Part shown: piece by piece, positions 40,423-48,852 of the stretch
Numbering within the stretch: the first letter of the stretch is position 1
Layout of the letters: every line of letters starts with the position of its first letter
Assembly: GCF_001013905.1 (NCBI RefSeq)
Contig: NZ_LN831790.1
Location: 1,426,001-1,490,000, forward strand
Origin: Streptomyces leeuwenhoekii
GTDB taxonomy: Bacteria; Actinomycetota; Actinomycetes; Streptomycetales; Streptomycetaceae
Reading direction: 5' to 3'
Length of the DNA stretch: 64,000 bases
Notes under the pieces: model-generated
What the model was told of the DNA's origin: nothing
The model's input: only the letters and a program-made list of their open reading frames with translations
Database searches by the model: none
Made by a program: the position numbers and the translations under genes

Positions 40423-42141
40423 ATGCGCGCTTCACACCCTTCCCCCTCCCCTTTCCCGCGTTCTTCCTCGCGTTCTTCCTCGCGTTCTTCCTCGCCGTTT
40501 TCCTCCCGTTCCTCGCAGCTCTCCTTGCACTGCGTCACCCGGAAGTACGGCGACCGCACCGTGCTGGACCAGGTCTCCTTCAACCTGACGCCCGGCGAGA
40601 AGGCCGGCGTCGTCGGTGACAACGGGGCCGGGAAGTCCACCCTGCTCCGTCTCCTCGCCGGAGTGGAGCGGCCCGACGCGGGCGAGGTGACGGTGGCCGC
40701 ACCCGGCGGGGCCGGATACCTCCCCCAGACGATCGGCCTGTCCGCCGAGGCCACCGTCCAGGACGCCATCGATCTGGCGCTGGCGGAACTGCGCGCGCTG
40801 GAGGCCGATCTGCGCAGGGCCGAGGCCGCCTTGGCCGAGGGCCCCGCGGGCGCGGAGCTGGAGGGCGCCCTCGCCACGTACGCGCTGCTGACCGAGCGGT
40901 ACGAGGCCCGCGCCGGGTACGGCGCCGACGCCCGCGTGGACGCCGCGCTGCACGCGCTCGGTCTGCCCGGGCTGGCCAGGAACCGGCGACTGGGATCGCT
41001 CTCCGGCGGTGAACGGTCGCGGCTGGCACTGGCGGCGACGCTGGCCTCGCAGCCCGAACTGCTGCTGCTCGACGAGCCGACCAACGACCTCGACGACCGT
41101 GCGGTCGCCTGGCTGGAGGACCGCCTGCGGGCCCACCGCGGCACGGTCGTGGCGGTCACCCACGACCGGGTGTTCCTGGAGCGGATCACCAACACGGTCC
41201 TGGAGGTCGACGGCGGCCGGGTCACCCGCCACGGCAACGGCTACGGCGGGTACCTGACCGCCAAGGCCGCGCAGCGACGGCGGCGGCAGCAGCGGTACGA
41301 CGAGTGGCGGGCCGAGCTGGCGCGCAGCCGTCGGCTGGCCGAGTCGGGCGTGGTCCGTCTCGACGGCATCCCCCGCAAGATGCCGAGGGCCGCTTTCGGC
41401 CACGGCGCGTTCCGCGCGCGGGGGCGCGCGCACGGCGCGATGAGCCGTATCCGCATGGCGAAGGAGCGGGTCGAGCGGCTGTCCGCCCGTCCCGTGGCAC
41501 CCCCGCCGGAGCCGCTGCGCCTCACCGCCCGGATCGCCACCACGGGGCGCCTCGGTGAGGTGCCGGCCGCGCGGCTCGACGGCGTGGTGGTGCGCGACCG
41601 CCTGGAGATGCCCGGGCTGCGGCTCGAAGCGGGCGAGCGGTTGCTGGTCACCGGGCCCAACGGCGCGGGCAAGACCACGCTGCTGCGTGTCCTGGCCGGA
41701 GAGCTGCGGCCGGACGCCGGGGCGGTGAGCGTGCCCGGCCGGGTGGGGCACCTGCGGCAGGAGGAGACACCGTGGCCACCGGGGATGACGCTGCTGGAGG
41801 CGTTCGCCCACGGCCGCCCTGGTGCGCCGGAGGAGTACGCCGACCGGCTGCTCTCGCTCGGCCTGTTCGAGCCCGAGGCGCTGCGGCTGCGCGTGGGGGA
41901 ACTCTCGTACGGGCAGCGGCGCCGTATCGAACTGGCCCGGCTGGTCGGCGACCCCGTCGACCTGTTGTTGCTGGACGAGCCGACCAACCACCTCTCCCCC
42001 GCCCTCGTGGAGGAGCTGGAGGCGGCGCTGGACGCCTACGCGGGCGCGCTGGTGCTGGTCACCCATGACCGCCGGATGCGGGCGCGGTTCACCGGCTCCC
42101 GGCTGGAGTTGCGAGGCGGTGCGCCGGCCGGCGGCCGGTGA
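40423..42141 (+). CDS. ABC-F family ATPase, antibiotic-resistance type
   Basis: The 572-residue soluble protein has two ABC domains and no membrane part. Walker A motifs are GDNGAGKSTLLRLLAG and GPNGAGKTTLLRVLAG. Signatures are LSGGERSRLALAA and LSYGQRRRIELAR. Walker B motifs are LLLDEPTNDLDD and LLLDEPTNHLSP. A basic linker (about 270-350) corresponds to the domain that reaches the peptidyl-transferase centre. ABC-F proteins bind the ribosomal E site and dislodge macrolides, lincosamides or streptogramins (VarM/LmrC-like members) or act in translation. Before the usual start (QLSLHCVTRKYGDRTVL) there are about 32 Ser/Arg-rich residues encoded partly by a 12-base repeat. ATG 40423 has AGGGG 8 bases upstream; TTG 40525 is an alternative. 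Confidence 0.92.
   Translation: MRASHPSPSPFPRSSSRSSSRSSSPFSSRSSQLSLHCVTRKYGDRTVLDQVSFNLTPGEKAGVVGDNGAGKSTLLRLLAGVERPDAGEVTVAAPGGAGYLPQTIGLSAEATVQDAIDLALAELRALEADLRRAEAALAEGPAGAELEGALATYALLTERYEARAGYGADARVDAALHALGLPGLARNRRLGSLSGGERSRLALAATLASQPELLLLDEPTNDLDDRAVAWLEDRLRAHRGTVVAVTHDRVFLERITNTVLEVDGGRVTRHGNGYGGYLTAKAAQRRRRQQRYDEWRAELARSRRLAESGVVRLDGIPRKMPRAAFGHGAFRARGRAHGAMSRIRMAKERVERLSARPVAPPPEPLRLTARIATTGRLGEVPAARLDGVVVRDRLEMPGLRLEAGERLLVTGPNGAGKTTLLRVLAGELRPDAGAVSVPGRVGHLRQEETPWPPGMTLLEAFAHGRPGAPEEYADRLLSLGLFEPEALRLRVGELSYGQRRRIELARLVGDPVDLLLLDEPTNHLSPALVEELEAALDAYAGALVLVTHDRRMRARFTGSRLELRGGAPAGGR
40457..40492 (+). repeat. three 12-bp repeats in the ABC-F 5' coding region
   Basis: CGCGTTCTTCCT occurs three times in tandem (40457-40468, 40469-40480, 40481-40492) with a degenerate fourth copy. 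It is in frame, encoding repeats of Arg-Ser-Ser-Ser, so copy number could vary without breaking the gene. Confidence 0.85.
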
Positions 42142-42159
42142 CGGCACCGGTCGCCAGGG

Positions 42160-42185
42160 GCCGGGCGGGGCGGCGCCCGCCCGGC
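42160..42185. terminator. bidirectional hairpin between ABC-F and convergent operon
   Basis: GCCGGGCGGG (42160-42169) and CCCGCCCGGC (42176-42185) form a perfect 10-bp stem with a 6-base loop. It lies between the ABC-F stop and the stop of the minus-strand TIM-barrel gene at 42203. Confidence 0.78.
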
Positions 42186-42202
42186 TGCCGGGCGCGGGGA
42201 TG

Positions 42203-43393
42203 TCAGCGACGGCGCTTGCGCAGGGCCGCGAGGTTGTCGTAGCTGATCTTCGCGTAGCGCAGCGACCGCCCGGGCTCGGTGGAGCTCGGGGCGTTGTCGT
42301 CCTCGACCATCGGGTTGTGGTAGCCGCGGTGGCCGACCCGCGAGAAGAACGTGGTGTAGTCGATGACGCCGGTTCCGAAGGGCACCATCTCGTAGCCCAT
42401 GCCGTTGGTCGTGCTCACGACGCCGTCCTTGGCGTGGAACAGCGGATAGCGCTTGTTGTGGCGGGCGACGAGTCCGGCCGGGTCGAAGACGTTCTCGCGG
42501 GTGGAGCCGTCGTGGGCCGTGTAGGTGTGGAACTTGTACTGGGCGACGTGCGCCCAGAAGATGTCCATTTCGAGCCAGACGAGCCTGGGGTCGGTGACCT
42601 TGAGGAAGTACTCCAGCTTCCGGATGCCGGAGCTGCGCGTGGGGCGGCCCTGGGTGTCGAGCGGGCCGCCGTCGAGCAGGAAGCCGTAGGCCGCGTCGTG
42701 GTTGTGGGTGTAGAGCTTGATGCCCTCCCGCCGGGCGATCTCCCCGAGGGCGTTCCACTTGTCGGCGGCCACGTCCCAGTCGGCGCGGTAGGAGCTGCCG
42801 GTGGGGTCGCCACCGGTGCCCATGTGGTCCATGCCGAGGATGTTGGCGATCTCCAGATGCTTCTTGAAGGTGTCCACGTCAGCCGTGGTCAGTGGCCAGG
42901 AGGGCGGGATGAAGCCGTGGTTGCCCTGGGCCCTGAGGCCGTACTCGTCGAGCCAGCGGCGCAGCAGGCGGGCCCCCTGCACGGACTCGAGGTCGGCTCC
43001 GCCGGGCGCGTTGGCGTGCTGGCGGTACCCGGCGAACTCCACCTGCCGGTAGCCGTACCGCGCCAGTTCCCGGAAGACCTCGCGGAAGCCCGAGGGCAGG
43101 TCGGTGGCGAGGGGGTCGCGGCCGGTGGCGTCGCGGACGGTGTAGAGGATGATGCCGCGCCGGTGGGCCGGGACCAGGATGTCGCCGCCCCGGTCGTGGC
43201 CTCTGTCGTGCTCCTGGCCCGCCAGGGCCGGAGGGGCGCCGAAGACCGGTGCGGCGATCGCGGCGGTCGCTGCGGCGGTGCAGGTGCTCAGGAAGCGGCG
43301 GCGGCCGATGCCCAGCCGCCGGCGCAGGGCCTCGTCGGGGCCGTCGGCGGCGGGGGTGCCTTCGCTGGGCGAGGTGTCGCGAAACAGGGTCAC
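42203..43393 (-). CDS. Tat-exported sugar phosphate isomerase/epimerase-like TIM-barrel protein
   Basis: The 396-residue precursor has a twin-arginine leader (GRRRFLSTCTAAATAAIAAP, about residues 30-50) and a xylose-isomerase-like AP endonuclease family 2 barrel. Probable metal ligands lie in YTHNHDA, VWLEMDIFW and PLFHAKDG. Barrels of this family act as isomerases, epimerases, dehydratases or 3-keto-glycoside lyases; the exact reaction is unknown. GTG 43393 is the likely start, with a weak AGG upstream. It is the last gene of the minus-strand ebo-type set, about 100 bases after eboF, so cotranscription is likely but not certain. Export to the wall space is notable for an enzyme class usually found inside. 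Confidence 0.82.
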   Translation of the reverse strand: MTLFRDTSPSEGTPAADGPDEALRRRLGIGRRRFLSTCTAAATAAIAAPVFGAPPALAGQEHDRGHDRGGDILVPAHRRGIILYTVRDATGRDPLATDLPSGFREVFRELARYGYRQVEFAGYRQHANAPGGADLESVQGARLLRRWLDEYGLRAQGNHGFIPPSWPLTTADVDTFKKHLEIANILGMDHMGTGGDPTGSSYRADWDVAADKWNALGEIARREGIKLYTHNHDAAYGFLLDGGPLDTQGRPTRSSGIRKLEYFLKVTDPRLVWLEMDIFWAHVAQYKFHTYTAHDGSTRENVFDPAGLVARHNKRYPLFHAKDGVVSTTNGMGYEMVPFGTGVIDYTTFFSRVGHRGYHNPMVEDDNAPSSTEPGRSLRYAKISYDNLAALRKRRR

Positions 43394-43494
43394 GGGTGCC
43401 TGCTCTCTCTGTCGGGGCCCGCTCCGGTGCCGCCGGGGCGGGCCGTTGTCAGTGGCGTGTGTTTCACTCTCGGTAGCTGGATCTCGGTGGTGCG

Positions 43495-44883
43495 TCAGCC
43501 GAGTCCGGCGAGGTGGAGCAGGAGTTGCTTGACGTCGGTGGCCGCGACGCGGTCGCCGACAGCGCGGGGGGTGGAGCAGATGAGGAGCGGACCGTCGTCG
43601 TCGCTCGCGGGGAGGCGGCCGTGGCTGCCGCGAATAGGTGAGGCGTCCAGGGGCACGACCGCCATGCGGTAGCGCATGCCGAGCTTCTTGCGGGCCAGGG
43701 CGGTGGCCGCCTTGACCTTGACGTAGGGGTCGAGGGGGTCCATGAACAGCTCGACCGGGTCGTAGCCGGGTTTGCGGTGGATCTCGACGAGCCGCGCGAA
43801 GTCGGGCGCGCGGGCGTCGTCGAGCCAGTAGTAGTACGTGAACCAGGCGTCCGGTTCGGCGATCGCGACGAGGTCGCCGGCGCGGGGATGGTCGAGGTGG
43901 TGGGTCTTCTTGCCCTCGTCGTCGAGGAGTCGGTCGATGCCGGGCAGCCCCTCCAGGGCGGTCCGGGCGGCGTCCAGGTCCTCGGGGCGGCGGACGTAGA
44001 CGTGGGCGATCTGGTGGTCGGCGACCGCGAAGGCGCGGGAGGCCATCGGGTCGAGGTACTCCATGCCGTCCTGCGTGTGCACCTCCAGCAGTCCGGCGCG
44101 GCGCAGGGCGCGGTTGATGTCGACGGACCGGTTCACGCGGGTGATGCCGTACTCGGACAGGGCGACGACGGTGCGGCCCTCGGCGCGGGCGTCGTCCAGG
44201 AGGGGTGCCATCGCCGCGTCCAGGTCGGCGGCGGCCTTCCGGGAGCGCGGGTCGTCGGGGCCGAAGCGCTGCAGGTCGTAGTCGAGGTGAGGGAGGTAGC
44301 ACAGGGCCAGGTCGGGGCGGCGGGTGCGCAGGATGTGCCGGGTGGCGTCGATGATCCACCGGCTGGAGGTCAGGTCCGCGCCGGGGCCCCAGAAGTGGAA
44401 GAGCGGGAAGGTGCCGAGCGTGTCGGTGAGTTCGTCGTGCAGGGCCGGGGGCCTGGTGTAGCAGTCGGGTTCCTTGCGGCCGTCGGCGTAGTAGACGGGG
44501 CGGGGGGTGACGGTGATGTCGGTGTCGGCGCCCATGGCGTACCACCAGCAGATGTTGGCGACGGTGTAGCCGGGGTGGGCGCGGCGGGCGGCGTCCCAGA
44601 GCTTGTCACCGGCGACGAGTCCGTTGTGCTGGCGCCACAGCAGGACGTCGCCGAGTTCGCGGAAGTACCAGCCGTTGCCGACGATGCCGTGCTCGGAGGG
44701 GAGGGTGCCGGTGAGGAAGGTGGACTGGGCGGCGCAGGTGACGGCGGGCAGGACGGTGCCGAGGGGCGCGTGGGAGCCGGAGCGGGCGAGGCTCCTCAGG
44801 TGCGGCATGTGGTCGAGGAGGCGGGGGGTGAGGCCGACGACGTCCAGGACGAGCAGCGGGGTCGGTCCGCCGGATCGGGTCAT
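43495..44883 (-). CDS. eboF: EboF-like alkaline-phosphatase-superfamily protein
   Basis: The 462-residue protein has the type I phosphodiesterase / nucleotide pyrophosphatase fold. The nucleophile Thr is in LPAVTCAAQSTFLTG, an Asp in LLVLDVVGLTP, and a late His in RGSHGRLP. Several canonical metal ligands are changed: SDHG reads SEYG (VALSEYGITRV), and the D-x-x-x-H site reads LDYDLQRFGP. It has no signal peptide. Position, overlapped by eboE (ATGA), fits EboF of ebo clusters, which are linked to moving a metabolite to the periplasm. The altered sites raise doubt about ordinary phosphatase activity. The symbol rests on context and fold. Confidence 0.8.
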   Translation of the reverse strand: MTRSGGPTPLLVLDVVGLTPRLLDHMPHLRSLARSGSHAPLGTVLPAVTCAAQSTFLTGTLPSEHGIVGNGWYFRELGDVLLWRQHNGLVAGDKLWDAARRAHPGYTVANICWWYAMGADTDITVTPRPVYYADGRKEPDCYTRPPALHDELTDTLGTFPLFHFWGPGADLTSSRWIIDATRHILRTRRPDLALCYLPHLDYDLQRFGPDDPRSRKAAADLDAAMAPLLDDARAEGRTVVALSEYGITRVNRSVDINRALRRAGLLEVHTQDGMEYLDPMASRAFAVADHQIAHVYVRRPEDLDAARTALEGLPGIDRLLDDEGKKTHHLDHPRAGDLVAIAEPDAWFTYYYWLDDARAPDFARLVEIHRKPGYDPVELFMDPLDPYVKVKAATALARKKLGMRYRMAVVPLDASPIRGSHGRLPASDDDGPLLICSTPRAVGDRVAATDVKQLLLHLAGLG

Positions 44884-46049
44884 GGCAGTTCCTTCAGGCC
44901 GAGGTCGGTCAGCAGGTCGCGGGCGAGGGTCAGCTCGGCGGCGATGCCGTCGGTGAGCTGGGCGCGGGCGCGGGGCCGCAGCTCGGGCGGGAGGGCCTGC
45001 CAGGTGTAGGTCTCGACCTCCAGGTGGCGGGTGAGCGGGTGCGGGCCGCCGACGAGGCGGGTCAGCGCGGCCTTCAGGACGGGGAGGGTGGAGGTGAGGG
45101 GTGCGGCGGGGGCCGCGTGCAGCGGGACGTGGAAGTGGGCGCGCCAGGGGCCGGTGTCGGGCAGGGTGCCGCCGTTCAGGGCCTCGTCGAGGTCGTCGGT
45201 GCCGCGCAGCCCGGCGGGGGTGAGGGTGCGGGTCTGGTGCAGGAAGCGGGGTTCGGCGAAGGCGGCGAGCGCCTCGCGGACCTCGGCCAGACGGGGGTGT
45301 TCGGCGTGCAGGGCGGCGGAGAGCTGGGATTTGACGACGGGGACACCGGCCCCGGTGAGGGCGTCCAGGGCGGTGTGCGGGTCTTCGAAGGAGGTGGCGA
45401 GGTGGCAGGTGTCGACGCAGACGCCGATGCGGTCGTGGGCGATCGCGGTGAGCGGGGCGATGGCGTCGCGGGTGGTCTCGACGACGCAGCCGGGTTCGGG
45501 TTCCAGGCCGACGCGGATGGAGCGGCCGGTGAGTTCCTCGAGAGCGTCGAGGCGTTCGGCGAGGGCGCGCAGGGCGTCGCGGGCCCGCTCGGCGCGGGTG
45601 CCGTCATAGGCGGTGCGCCAGGCGAGCGGCAGGGTGGAGATGCTGCCCTCGGTGACGTCGTCGGGGAGCAGTCCGGCCAGGAGGCGGGCCAGGGCGGTGG
45701 TGTGGTCGAGGCGTGCCGGGTCGGCCCAGTCCGGCTGGTACACGCGGTACTTGACCTCTTCCGCTCCGAACCCTTCGTACGGGAAGCCGTTGAGGGTGAC
45801 GACCTCCAGGCCGCGCCGGTCGAGTGCGCAGCGCAGCCCGCGCAGGGCCGACGGGTCGGTGACCAGGGCGCGGGCGGCGTCCCTGGCCAGCCACAGGCCG
45901 AGGCCGAGCCGGTCGCGGCCCAGTCGGCGGCGGACGGGTTCGCAGTGGTCGCGGAGCTGGGCGAGGACACCGTCCAGGGTCTCGGCGGGGTGGACGTTGG
46001 TGCAGTAGGCGAGGTGGACGGTGGAGCCGTCGGGGTGGCGGAAGCGCAT
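44880..46049 (-). CDS. eboE: metabolite traffic protein EboE
   Basis: The 389-residue protein starts MRFRHPDGSTVHLAYCTNVH, the typical EboE opening, and continues as a xylose-isomerase-like TIM barrel (EVVTLNGFPYEGFGAEEVKY, VGLEPEPGCVVETT, GVCVDTCHLATSFEDP, VVKSQLSAALHAEHP). EboE is a conserved member of ebo clusters with no proven reaction. The gene begins 3 bases after eboB and overlaps eboF by 4 bases, so the order A-B-E-F is kept on one coupled transcript. Confidence 0.9.
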   Translation of the reverse strand: MRFRHPDGSTVHLAYCTNVHPAETLDGVLAQLRDHCEPVRRRLGRDRLGLGLWLARDAARALVTDPSALRGLRCALDRRGLEVVTLNGFPYEGFGAEEVKYRVYQPDWADPARLDHTTALARLLAGLLPDDVTEGSISTLPLAWRTAYDGTRAERARDALRALAERLDALEELTGRSIRVGLEPEPGCVVETTRDAIAPLTAIAHDRIGVCVDTCHLATSFEDPHTALDALTGAGVPVVKSQLSAALHAEHPRLAEVREALAAFAEPRFLHQTRTLTPAGLRGTDDLDEALNGGTLPDTGPWRAHFHVPLHAAPAAPLTSTLPVLKAALTRLVGGPHPLTRHLEVETYTWQALPPELRPRARAQLTDGIAAELTLARDLLTDLGLKELP

Positions 46050-46052
46050 GGC

Positions 46053-46943
46053 TCACGCCCCCGCGGCCGGGTCGCCGGGCTGCTCGGAGGGTGCTGCGGG
46101 GGTGCCGCGGAGGATGGAGTTGCCCTCGTGCGTGGCGTCCGTGGCCGGGACGTCGAGGGTGAGGCGTCCGCTGAGGCCGTAGAAGGCGACGGGGTTGCGC
46201 CACAGCACCAGGTCGACGTCGTCCTCGGTGAAGCCCTCGGCGAGCATCAGGTCGGCGACCTTGCGGGTCTTGAGCGGGTCGCTCCTGCCCCAGTCGGCGG
46301 CGGAGTTCACCAGCACCTGCTCGGGGCCGTAGGCGCGGAGGATCGCGACCATGCGCGCCTCGTCCATCTTGGTGTCGGGATAGACGGAGAAGCCGAGCCA
46401 GCAGCCGCTGTCCTTGGCCTCCTTGACGGTGGTCTCGTTGAGGTGGTCGACAAGGACCCGGTCCACGGACAGCGCGGACTCGCGGACCACGTCGAGGGTG
46501 CGGCGCAGACCGGCGAGCTTGTCCCGGTGCGGGGTGTGCACCAGGGCGGGCAGGCCGTGGTCGGCGGCCAGTTGGAGCTGGGCGGCCAGGGCGGTGTCCT
46601 CGGCGGGTGTCATCGCGTCGTAGCCGATCTCGCCGACGGCCACGACGCGGTCCTTGACGAGGTACCGGGGCAGGTCGTCGAGGACGGGGACGCAGCGGGG
46701 GTCGTTGGCCTCCTTGGGGTTCAGGGCGATCGTGCAGTGGTGGGCGATGCCGTACTGGGCGGCGCGGAACGGCTCCCAGCCCAGCAGGGAGTCGAAGTAG
46801 TCCCGGAAGGACGCGGGGGAGGTGCGGGGCTGGCCGAGCCAGAAGGCGGGTTCGACGACGGCGCGGACGCCCGCGGCGTACATCGCCTCGTAGTCGTCCG
46901 TGGTCCGTGACGTCATGTGGATGTGGGGGTCGAAGATGCGCAT
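46053..46943 (-). CDS. eboB: TatD-family metal hydrolase, EboB type
   Basis: The 296-residue amidohydrolase-fold protein has the metal-binding FDPHIHM at its N-terminus, further ligands in AVGEIGYDAM and ALVHTPHRDKL, and the C-terminal NSAADWGRSDPLKTRKV. It matches the TatD/EboB type found in ebo clusters. ATG 46943 has AAGGAG upstream and overlaps the eboA stop (TGATG). Its substrate in the pathway is unknown. Confidence 0.88.
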   Translation of the reverse strand: MRIFDPHIHMTSRTTDDYEAMYAAGVRAVVEPAFWLGQPRTSPASFRDYFDSLLGWEPFRAAQYGIAHHCTIALNPKEANDPRCVPVLDDLPRYLVKDRVVAVGEIGYDAMTPAEDTALAAQLQLAADHGLPALVHTPHRDKLAGLRRTLDVVRESALSVDRVLVDHLNETTVKEAKDSGCWLGFSVYPDTKMDEARMVAILRAYGPEQVLVNSAADWGRSDPLKTRKVADLMLAEGFTEDDVDLVLWRNPVAFYGLSGRLTLDVPATDATHEGNSILRGTPAAPSEQPGDPAAGA

Positions 46944-47692
46944 CAGGACTCCTTGCCGTCGCTGCCGCGGGTGTTGTCGCCGGCGGGCGGAGCGCTCGTG
47001 GGGTCGGTCAGGGCCAGGACGCGGTGCAGGTCCGCCGGGACGGGGCGGCCCGCGGCGGTGCGCTCGGCGGCGTAGTCGGCGAGCATGCGGGCGAGTTCGG
47101 CGTCGCCGTGGGCACGGCGGGGCAGATCGGCCACATGGTCCACCGCGACACCGGTGAACAGGCACTTCAGCACGGCGTGACGCCACTGGTGGGCATCGAG
47201 GTGCCGGGCGGCGTACGGACCGACGGCGGCGGCCAGCAGCCGGGTGTCGTTGGTGCGCAGGGCGTCCTCGACGAGCGGGAGGGCCTCGGGGCCGGGGACC
47301 AGATGGGGCAGGGCCAGCAGGACGGCGCGGCGTTCGTCGGCGGTGCCCTGCTGGTAGACCCGGGTCAGGGCCTCGGTGCCGGCGCGGGCCGCGTGCAGGA
47401 TGACGACGCGGGCGGCGTCGGCGTGGCCGGCCCCGCAGCGGCGGCCGGCCTCGGCCAGGCGCAGCTCCCACACGGACAGGGGCCCGTGGACGCCGGGGTG
47501 GGCGGCGGCCTCGTCGAGGGCCTGGTCGAGCCAGGCACGGGCGGCGCCGCCGAGGTGGGCGGTGAGGTGGGCGTGCAGCTCCTGCGGCGGGAGGAGGGCG
47601 GGGGTGCCCGGACCGTCCGGGGTGCCGTCGGGGCCGCCGGTGTCCTGCGGACGCGCCGCCGGGGTCCGCGGCGTGGGGTTCGATGAGGTCAC
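46943..47692 (-). CDS. eboA: EboA-domain protein
   Basis: The 249-residue protein is alpha-helical with Ala/Leu-rich repeats (WLDQALDEAAAH, RVVILHAARAGTEALTRVYQ, LLALPHLVPGPEALPLVEDA, DAHQWRHAVLKCLFTGVAV), the pattern of EboA-domain proteins. It has a disordered Pro/Gly-rich N-terminus and no signal peptide. GTG 47692 overlaps the upstream TIM-barrel gene stop. EboA has no known enzymatic activity and may be a scaffold. Confidence 0.85.
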   Translation of the reverse strand: MTSSNPTPRTPAARPQDTGGPDGTPDGPGTPALLPPQELHAHLTAHLGGAARAWLDQALDEAAAHPGVHGPLSVWELRLAEAGRRCGAGHADAARVVILHAARAGTEALTRVYQQGTADERRAVLLALPHLVPGPEALPLVEDALRTNDTRLLAAAVGPYAARHLDAHQWRHAVLKCLFTGVAVDHVADLPRRAHGDAELARMLADYAAERTAAGRPVPADLHRVLALTDPTSAPPAGDNTRGSDGKES

Positions 47693-48852
47693 GGGGTGCT
47701 CCCTTCGGGGATGACGGAGGGCTCTCCCGGGGACGAGGGGTCCGGTGGGACGGAGGGGGTCGGCGGGACGGCCCGGGCGGCGTCCGGGCGCCGGTCGCCG
47801 TGGGGCTGGTGGCGCGGCCCGCCGGTGCCGCGGGTCCGGGCGGTCGCCGCCGCCCGGCGGAGGAACGGGAGGGAGCGTTCGGCGTATCGGGGGCCCGCGT
47901 GGGAGTGGCGGGGCAGTTCGACGACGGTCAGGCCCTGGTAGCCCGTGGCGGCCAGGGCCGCGAGGACGGGAGGGAAGTCGATCTCACCGTCCCCCAGCGG
48001 GAGGTGTTCGTGGACGCCGCGCCGCATGTCCTCGATCTGGACGTGGCGCAGCCAGGGGGCGGCGGCGCCTACGCAGTCGGCGGGAGGGAGGGGTTCGAGG
48101 CACTGGCAGTGGCCGATGTCGAGGGTGAGGCCGAGAATCTCCGGATCGCCGAGGGCGCGGCGCAGCCGGTGGAAGTCGGCGAGGGTGGCCAGGAGATGGC
48201 CGGGTTCCGGCTCGATCGCCACGGGTACGCCGGCGGCGCCGGCCGCGTCCAGGACCGGGACGAGGGCGTCCGCGAGCCGTTTCCACGCGGTGTCGTCGTC
48301 GGTGCCGGCCGGGGTGGTGCCGCTGAAGCAGTGGACGGCGTGGGCCCCGAGGTCGGCGGCCACCCGGACGGCACGGACCAGCAGGTCGGTGCGGCGGGCG
48401 CGGTCGTCCGGGTCCGGATCGAGGAGGGAGGGTCCGTGTTTGCGGCGCAGGTCGAGGACGTAGCGGGCGCCGGTCTCGACGGTGACCTCGAGGCCGAGCG
48501 CGCCCAGCCGCCGCGCGACCCGGCGGGTGCGGGCGGCCAGGTCCGGTGCGAGCGGGTCGAGGTGCATGTGGTCGAGGGTCAGTCCGACGCCGTCGTATCC
48601 GAGGTCGGCGAGCAGGGCGAGGGCGTCGTCCAGCCGGAGGTCGGCGAGGCCGTTGGTGCCGTAGCCGAAGCGGAGGGACGCGGCGCCCGGAGCGCCGGGC
48701 GCCGGGCCGGTGCCGGGGGCGGCTTCCGCGGGCGGGGCGGCTCCCGCCGGGGCCGTAGCGGACGCCGGACTCGTCGCCGCCGCAGGGCTCGCTGCCGCCG
48801 CAGGGCTCGGTGCTGCCGGGCGGTCGCCGGGAGGCAGCGGTTCGTCGCTCAT
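47689..48852 (-). CDS. sugar phosphate isomerase/epimerase-like TIM-barrel protein in the ebo operon
   Basis: The 387-residue protein has a low-complexity Ala/Pro-rich N-terminus (about 1-60), an AP-endonuclease-2-type barrel (about 60-330: LRFGYGTNGLADLRLDDALA, TVETGARYVLDLR, VAIEPEPGHLLATL, GLTLDIGHCQCLEP, VVELPRHSHAG) and a Pro/Ser/Arg tail. Metal-ligand Glu, Asp, His and Glu are in the expected strands. It overlaps both neighbours by 4 bases, so it is an integral part of the operon although not part of the A-F naming. It may act on the cyclitol or sugar made by the first enzyme. Confidence 0.83.
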   Translation of the reverse strand: MSDEPLPPGDRPAAPSPAAAASPAAATSPASATAPAGAAPPAEAAPGTGPAPGAPGAASLRFGYGTNGLADLRLDDALALLADLGYDGVGLTLDHMHLDPLAPDLAARTRRVARRLGALGLEVTVETGARYVLDLRRKHGPSLLDPDPDDRARRTDLLVRAVRVAADLGAHAVHCFSGTTPAGTDDDTAWKRLADALVPVLDAAGAAGVPVAIEPEPGHLLATLADFHRLRRALGDPEILGLTLDIGHCQCLEPLPPADCVGAAAPWLRHVQIEDMRRGVHEHLPLGDGEIDFPPVLAALAATGYQGLTVVELPRHSHAGPRYAERSLPFLRRAAATARTRGTGGPRHQPHGDRRPDAARAVPPTPSVPPDPSSPGEPSVIPEGSTP

